From Paramagnetospirillum magneticum AMB-1 (GTDB lineage: Bacteria > Pseudomonadota > Alphaproteobacteria > Rhodospirillales > Magnetospirillaceae): a stretch of 64,000 nucleotides of DNA. Positions within the stretch are counted from its first letter, which is position 1; each line of letters begins with the position of its first letter. Made by a program: the position numbers and the translations under genes. Where the stretch lies: contig NC_007626.1 in NCBI RefSeq assembly GCF_000009985.1, forward strand, positions 806,001-870,000, in the 5' to 3' direction. Positions 59,520 to 64,000 of the stretch are shown piece after piece. The notes under the pieces are model-generated. The model was not told the DNA's origin, searched no databases, and saw only the letters and a program-made list of their open reading frames with translations.

Positions 59520-60848
59520 TCAGCCGGTGACGTGGACCAGCCACAGGGCCATGGGCGGGAAGAACACCAGGACCACGATGCGGATGAAGTCCGAGGCCAG
59601 GAAGGGCAGCACCCCCATGGCGGTTTCCTTCAAGGGCACGTCCTTGGCGATCTTGTTGATGACGTAGAGGTTCATGCCCACCGGCGGATGGACCAGGCCG
59701 ATCTCGACCACCATCAGGGCGACGATGCCGAACCAGATGGACTTGTCGTCGACGCTCATGCCGTAGAAATCCAGGCCCAGCACCACCGGATAGAAGATGG
59801 GGATGGTCAGCAGGATCATGGCCAGCGAGTCCATGACGCAGCCCAACAGCACATAGATGGCGATGATGGTGAACAACACGGCCACCGGCGGCATGCCGCT
59901 GTTCTTCACCCAATTGGCCAGTTCGGCGGGCATCTGGGTCAGCGCCAGGGCCGAGTTCAGGAGATCGGCGCCGATCAGCACCATGAAGATCATGGCGGTG
60001 GCGATGGCGGTGCCGAATACGCTCTGCTTCAGGTCCTTGAAGCGCATGCCGCCCGACACCACGGCGATGATGCCGCAGGCCGCCGCGCCGATGGAGGCGG
60101 CCTCGGTGGGATTGGCCCAGCCGCCATAGATGCCGACGATCACCACCAGGAAGACCAGCAGCACCGGAATGATGCCCAGCTGGGCCTTGATCATCTCCTT
60201 GAGCGAGACCCGCTCGCTGGCCGGACCGGCCTTGGGGTCCAGGCTGACGATGATGCGGATCACCGCCATATAGCCCAGGGCGGCGATGATGCCGGGGATG
60301 ACGGCGGCCACGAACAGCTTGCCGATGCTCTCCTGGGTCAGCACCGCATAGACCACCAGCGGCACCGAGGGCGGGATCAGGATGCCCAGCGTGCCGCCGG
60401 CCGCAAGGGTGCCGGTGGCCAGACGGCCGGAATAGTTGCGCCGGGTCAGCTCGGGCAGCGCCACCTGCCCCATGGTGGCGGCGGTGGCCAGCGACGAGCC
60501 GCAGATGGCCCCAAAGGCGGCGCAGGCGGCGGTGGCGGCATAGGCCAGCCCGCCCTTGAAGTGGCCGATCAAGGTGCCGGCGGCATGGAACAGGGCCTTG
60601 GACAGCCCGCCATGGGTGGCGAACTGGCCCATCAGGATGAACAGCGGAATCACCGCCAGGTCGTAATTGGACAGCCGGGCGTAGACCAGATTGTTCAGGG
60701 TGAACAGCAGCGAGTTCAGTTCACCGTGGTTCAGCACCAGATAGATGCCGGTGGCGGCCAGGAACATGGCGATTCCGATGTGGATGCGCACCACCAGCAT
60801 CAGCAGCAGGATGCCGAAGGCGGTCAGGCCGAGGGTGGTGCCGCTCAT
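59520..60848 (-). CDS. dctM: TRAP transporter large permease (DctM)
   Basis: A 442-residue large membrane subunit of a tripartite ATP-independent periplasmic transporter, with about twelve helices. Characteristic segments are LIPPSVPLVVYAVLTQESIGKLFVAAVIPGI, EAASIGAAACGII and PVGMNLYVINKIA. It couples substrate uptake to the ion gradient. Its start overlaps dctQ by four bases, and hpaG1 begins 18 bases after its stop, so it is part of the hpa transcript. Confidence 0.95.
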   Translation of the reverse strand: MSGTTLGLTAFGILLLMLVVRIHIGIAMFLAATGIYLVLNHGELNSLLFTLNNLVYARLSNYDLAVIPLFILMGQFATHGGLSKALFHAAGTLIGHFKGGLAYAATAACAAFGAICGSSLATAATMGQVALPELTRRNYSGRLATGTLAAGGTLGILIPPSVPLVVYAVLTQESIGKLFVAAVIPGIIAALGYMAVIRIIVSLDPKAGPASERVSLKEMIKAQLGIIPVLLVFLVVIVGIYGGWANPTEAASIGAAACGIIAVVSGGMRFKDLKQSVFGTAIATAMIFMVLIGADLLNSALALTQMPAELANWVKNSGMPPVAVLFTIIAIYVLLGCVMDSLAMILLTIPIFYPVVLGLDFYGMSVDDKSIWFGIVALMVVEIGLVHPPVGMNLYVINKIAKDVPLKETAMGVLPFLASDFIRIVVLVFFPPMALWLVHVTG

Positions 60849-61378
60849 GACGGAATCTCCAGTCCGACGGTGAATTCAAGGGCGGTGCGGTAGATGGCGC
60901 AGATGCCGGTGAGCGCCAGACTCGGCACCATCAGCAGCACGGGAATCCACTGGGGCACTGCCAGCAGGGGCGAAACCTCGCCGGTATCGAGGCCGTCCAG
61001 GGCCTGGAAGCCGGTGCGCCAGGCCAGCACGGCCAGGACCAGGGCCAGCAGGGAATCGCCCACCGCGTCGAAGCGGCGCTTGACCTTGGGACGGAAGCCC
61101 TCGGTGAAGAACTCGACGCGCAGGTGATCGCCCCGCAGCGTGCACAGCGGGATGAAGGCGGCCGCCGCGATGGCGTTGCCCATCTGCATCATTTCCACGT
61201 CGCCGTTGACGGGCTGGAAGCCCAGCTTGCGGCTGATGATGGAGATCAGCGACATGATCACCATGGCCACCAGGGTGGCCCCGCCGGTCCAGGCCATGGC
61301 CTCGGCGGCGCGGTTGAGCCAGCGGTCGATGACGTCGTGAGCGCGGCGCTCCGCCGGCGGATAGAGGAGTTCCGTCAT
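60845..61378 (-). CDS. dctQ: TRAP transporter small permease (DctQ)
   Basis: A 177-residue four-helix small subunit of the TRAP transporter. WTGGATLVAMVIMSLISIISRKLGFQPVNGDVEMMQMG and LRGDHLRVEFFTEGF are typical of DctQ. It joins DctM in the inner membrane. The ATGA overlap with dctM keeps the pair in step. Confidence 0.93.
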   Translation of the reverse strand: MTELLYPPAERRAHDVIDRWLNRAAEAMAWTGGATLVAMVIMSLISIISRKLGFQPVNGDVEMMQMGNAIAAAAFIPLCTLRGDHLRVEFFTEGFRPKVKRRFDAVGDSLLALVLAVLAWRTGFQALDGLDTGEVSPLLAVPQWIPVLLMVPSLALTGICAIYRTALEFTVGLEIPS

Positions 61379-61412
61379 GGGACGAGTCCTTATGCGCGAG
61401 TGCGGGTGGAGA

Positions 61413-62465
61413 TCAGTTCTGGGCCGGGAAATACTTGGCCGAAAGCGCGCGGGCGCCCGCCGCCAGGGCCTGTCCGTCCAGCTTGCGGGCGGTGACGTCC
61501 TTGACCCATTCCTCCTCCACCGGCTTGGCCGCGTCGCGCATGGCCTGGTAGGGGGCGGGCTCCAGGTTGGTCACCTGGGTGCCGGGAATGGTGGCGGCGT
61601 ATTTCAGGTTGGCGGCGGTGACGTCGTCCCAGACCTTGCCGAAGGCTTCCACCAGCACCGGGCCGGAATTGCGGTCGATCACCGCCTTGAGGTCGGCGGG
61701 CAGCGAGTCGTACTTGGCCTTGTTCATCAGCACCGACAGCACGGTGGCCACCGGGAAGGGGCGGCCGGGAGGCGGGGCGATGTGGTACTTGGTGACCTCG
61801 TCGATCTTGGTCGGGCGCATCAGCTCCCACGGCAGCAGGCCGCCGTCGACCACGCCCTTGGCGATGGCGTCGGCCACCTGGGACGGCGGCATGGAGACCG
61901 GCACGCCGCCCAGCGACTGCAGGGTCTTGGCCGCCAGGCGGGTGGGGGTGCGCAGCTTCAGGCCCTTGACCTCGGCCAGGCTCTTCACCTCGGTATTGGC
62001 GGTGTGGAACAGCCCGCCGCCGTCAATGTGAACCGCCAGCACCTTGTAGGCGGCGAATTCGTCCTTGGCGAACTGGTTGTAGTAGTCCCAGGTCATGCGG
62101 CTGCCGTCCAGGGCGTTGGCCACCATGAAGGGCAGCTCCAGCGCCTCGATGGCCGGGAAGCGGCCGGCGGAATAGCCCGGCGCCGTCCACACGATGTCGG
62201 CCACGCCGTTCCTCACCTGATCCACCAGTTGCGACGGCGTGCCGCCCAATTGCATGGCGGGAAAGATCTGACACTTGATGCGGTTGCCCGATTCGGCGGC
62301 GACACGGTCGCACCACGGGCCGATCACCTGGGCATGGGCCGGGGCCACGGGCGGCAGGAAATGGGCGAATTTCAGCACCACCTCGTCGGCCGCCGCCGCC
62401 TGATGGGCGAAGGGCAGGGCGCCAAGAAGGGCGGCAAGGCTGAGGGCAAGGCTCCTGATACGCAT
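61413..62465 (-). CDS. dctP: TRAP transporter substrate-binding protein (DctP)
   Basis: A 350-residue periplasmic binding protein. The signal peptide ends near AHQAAAADE, at about residue 26. VVLKFAHFLPPVAPAHAQVIGPWCDRV, FPAMQLGGTPSQLVDQVRNGVADIVWTAPGY and LRTPTRLAAKTLQSLGGVPVSMPPSQVADAI (with the family's ligand-binding Arg) are DctP hallmarks. First gene of the hpa operon, so its ligand is probably homoprotocatechuate or its precursor 4-hydroxyphenylacetate. A good AGGAGG-like site (GGAGGAAACC) precedes the ATG. Confidence 0.95.
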   Translation of the reverse strand: MRIRSLALSLAALLGALPFAHQAAAADEVVLKFAHFLPPVAPAHAQVIGPWCDRVAAESGNRIKCQIFPAMQLGGTPSQLVDQVRNGVADIVWTAPGYSAGRFPAIEALELPFMVANALDGSRMTWDYYNQFAKDEFAAYKVLAVHIDGGGLFHTANTEVKSLAEVKGLKLRTPTRLAAKTLQSLGGVPVSMPPSQVADAIAKGVVDGGLLPWELMRPTKIDEVTKYHIAPPPGRPFPVATVLSVLMNKAKYDSLPADLKAVIDRNSGPVLVEAFGKVWDDVTAANLKYAATIPGTQVTNLEPAPYQAMRDAAKPVEEEWVKDVTARKLDGQALAAGARALSAKYFPAQN

Positions 62466-62525
62466 GGTTTCCTCCGTGTTGAGCCGCATTCGGGCAAGTG
62501 CGGCCGGGGACATGGCCCGGACCGT

Positions 62526-62588
62526 CATGTTAGTTAACATGCGCTGTGTAGTTAACATGTTAGCAAACACGATCTCACTATCATGTTA
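62526..62588. promoter_or_regulatory. Repeated palindromic boxes between dctP and hpaR (probable HpaR operators)
   Basis: Three related boxes sit in the divergent gap. Box 1 is CATGTTA-GT-TAACATG (62526-62541), a perfect 7+2+7 palindrome. Box 2 is TAACATGTTA (62553-62562), a perfect 10-base palindrome. Box 3 is a half-site CATGTTA (62582-62588). Boxes 1 and 2 are about 22 bases apart. The placement is as expected for a MarR-type repressor controlling both directions. Confidence 0.7.
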
Positions 62589-62667
62589 GTGAGTCAACGG
62601 CCAAGTTGGGTTGACCTGGAGGATTTGCGGCGCGACCATGGCCGGGCCACGTTCGGGGGAACACGCG

Positions 62668-63129
62668 TTGAGCACCGAGGCCTTTCATCCCAATCTGCCG
62701 CTGTTGCTGGCCCAGGCGCGCGAAGAGATCATTTCGCGCTTTCGGCCCATCCTGAATCACTTCGGGGTGACCGAGCAGCAGTGGCGCATCCTGCGCGTGC
62801 TGCGGCATGAAGAGCCGCTGGAGCCGCGCCAGATCTGCGACATCTGCCTTTTCTTAAGCCCCAGCCTGACCGGCGTGCTGGCTCGCATGGAGGAGATGGA
62901 TCTGGTCCGCAAGGAACGGGTGGAAAGCGATCATCGCCGCGTTCTGGTTCACATGACGGAGAAAAGCCGCGCCCTGGTGGATGCCGCCATTCCCCTGATC
63001 ACCGAGCAGTACCGCCATATCGAAGACGTCATTGGCGCCAAGCAGACGGTCGAGCTATACGATGTTTTGACGAAGCTGACGGCGCTGCACGGCGCCGCCA
63101 TTCCCCTGGTCAAACTGCCCAGCAAGTGA
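62668..63129 (+). CDS. hpaR: MarR-family repressor of the homoprotocatechuate operon
   Basis: About 153 residues. AREEIISRFRPILNHFGVTEQQWRILRVLRHEE at the N-terminus matches HpaR of enteric bacteria, and the winged helix runs through ICDICLFLSPSLTGVLARMEEMDLVRKERVESDHRRVLVHMTEKS. The known relative represses the meta-cleavage genes and is released by the aromatic inducer. Start is taken as TTG 62668 with GGGGGA six bases upstream; ATG 62638 is an alternative that adds ten residues. It diverges from dctP. Confidence 0.93.
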   Translation: MSTEAFHPNLPLLLAQAREEIISRFRPILNHFGVTEQQWRILRVLRHEEPLEPRQICDICLFLSPSLTGVLARMEEMDLVRKERVESDHRRVLVHMTEKSRALVDAAIPLITEQYRHIEDVIGAKQTVELYDVLTKLTALHGAAIPLVKLPSK

Positions 63130-63136
63130 GCCTTCC

Positions 63137-64000
63137 ATGTTTCCTGACAATCTGCTGCCGGTCTTCGACCGGACCGACGTGATCTTCGAGCAGGGCGAGG
63201 GGGCGTGGCTGACCGCCTCCGATGGCCGCCGCTTCCTGGATTTCGGCGCGGGCGTGGCGGTCAACGCCCTGGGCCATGCCCATCCCCGTCTGGTGGCGGC
63301 GCTGGAGGCGCAGGCGGGCAAGCTGTGGCATTGCTCCAACCTCTACCGGGTGCCGGGACAGGAACGGGTGGCCGAACGCCTGATCAAGGCCTCCTTCGCC
63401 GACACGGCGTTCTTCTGTAATACCGGCGCCGAGGCCATGGAGCTGGTGATCAAGATCGCCCGGCGCTATCACCACTGCGCCGGACGCCCCGAGCGCAACC
63501 GCATCGTCGCCTGCACCGGCAGCTTCCACGGCCGCACCATCGCCACCCTGGCGGCGGCGGGAACTCCTAAGTATCTGGAGGGCTTCGGCCCGGTGGCCCA
63601 GGGCTTCGACCACGTGCCCTATGGCGATCTGGAGGCGGCGCGGGGCGCCATCGGCTCCAATACCGCCGCCCTGCTGGTCGAGCCGGTGCAGGGCGAGGGC
63701 GGTATCCGCCCGGCCGATCCGGCTTACCTCCGGGGCCTGCGCGCCCTGGCCGACCAGTTCGGCCTGCTGCTGCTCATGGACGAGGTGCAGACCGGCATCG
63801 GGCGCACCGGTAAGCTGTTCGCCCATGAATGGTCGGGCATCGCCCCCGACGTCATGGGACTGGCCAAGGGCCTGGGCGGCGGCTTTCCGGTGGGCGCCGT
63901 GCTGGCCACGGAAAAGGCGGCGTCGTGCATGACGCCCGGCACCCATGGCTGCACCTTCGGCGGCAACCCCCTGGCCATGGCGGTGGCCGAGGCGGTGCTG
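63137..64000 (+). CDS. argD: Acetylornithine aminotransferase-like class III aminotransferase (cut by window end)
   Basis: First 288 residues of a PLP-dependent class III aminotransferase. GEGAWLTASDGRRFLDFGAGVAVNALGHAHP at the N-terminus, FFCNTGAEAMELVIKIARRY, FHGRTIATLAAAGTPKYLEGFGP and VQTGIGRTGKLFAHEW match ArgD. The PLP Lys is in GLAKGLGGGFPVGA. ArgD acts in arginine synthesis; a succinyl- or other amino-acid relative is possible. It begins seven bases after hpaR, with a weak ribosome-binding site. The frame is open to the last base. Confidence 0.9.
   Translation, partial: MFPDNLLPVFDRTDVIFEQGEGAWLTASDGRRFLDFGAGVAVNALGHAHPRLVAALEAQAGKLWHCSNLYRVPGQERVAERLIKASFADTAFFCNTGAEAMELVIKIARRYHHCAGRPERNRIVACTGSFHGRTIATLAAAGTPKYLEGFGPVAQGFDHVPYGDLEAARGAIGSNTAALLVEPVQGEGGIRPADPAYLRGLRALADQFGLLLLMDEVQTGIGRTGKLFAHEWSGIAPDVMGLAKGLGGGFPVGAVLATEKAASCMTPGTHGCTFGGNPLAMAVAEAVL

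Overview
The window is GC-rich, densely coded DNA from a free-living alphaproteobacterium. Gene content and codon use fit the Rhodospirillales, most like Magnetospirillum. That placement is an inference: no rRNA, tRNA or magnetosome gene is present. There is no phage, transposase, integrase or CRISPR array. About 66 protein genes are supported, plus one riboswitch, several stem-loops and two dispersed intergenic repeat families.

Layout. 0-3.2 kb: a partial SDR dehydrogenase, a MntA/HepT toxin-antitoxin pair, YicC and guanylate kinase. 3.2-13 kb: an MFS permease, a cytochrome b561/cytochrome c' pair, a quinone oxidoreductase, a Nudix hydrolase, a TPR protein, a pentapeptide protein, a diguanylate cyclase and a response regulator. 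13-16.4 kb: rnhA-thrB, ispH and a lipoprotein. 16.4-21.1 kb: a tandem glycine riboswitch driving gcvT-gcvH-gcvPA-gcvPB. 21.2-28.8 kb: an EAL protein, ubiA and a methyltransferase, then an opposing four-gene operon of two catalytically dead EAL paralogues and an ABC-2 exporter. 28.8-39.7 kb: a phosphatase, hldE-queF-queG, an HTH regulator, GTP-dependent PEP carboxykinase and small housekeeping or envelope genes.

39.8-51.8 kb is a surface-sugar island: a B12-type radical SAM protein, an acetolactate-synthase-like ThDP enzyme, a ColD-like PLP dehydratase with the diagnostic His188, an aminotransferase, a methyltransferase, a large CgeB-like putative glycosyltransferase, an epimerase, an HddC-like nucleotidyltransferase and a GDP-fucose-synthase-like reductase. 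The ThDP enzyme beside ColD suggests a branched 3,6-dideoxy sugar, by analogy with yersiniose synthesis. This is the most promising undescribed pathway here.

51.8-63.1 kb is a homoprotocatechuate (3,4-dihydroxyphenylacetate) meta-cleavage operon. From the promoter it reads dctPQM (TRAP transporter), hpaG1, hpaG2, hpaE, hpaD, hpaF, hpaH, hpaI. A MarR repressor, hpaR, diverges from it across a region with three CATGTTA-type boxes. An argD-type aminotransferase follows hpaR and runs off the window.

Two repeat families punctuate the window. Family A (4 copies) consists of multi-hairpin elements abutting stop codons, three of them between convergent genes, and looks like bidirectional terminators. 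Family B (6 copies, about 105 bp, ends TGTCATCC/GGATGACA) sits between co-directional genes. Three copies lie inside the hpa operon and a fourth, at its end, supplies the start codon of an MFS gene.
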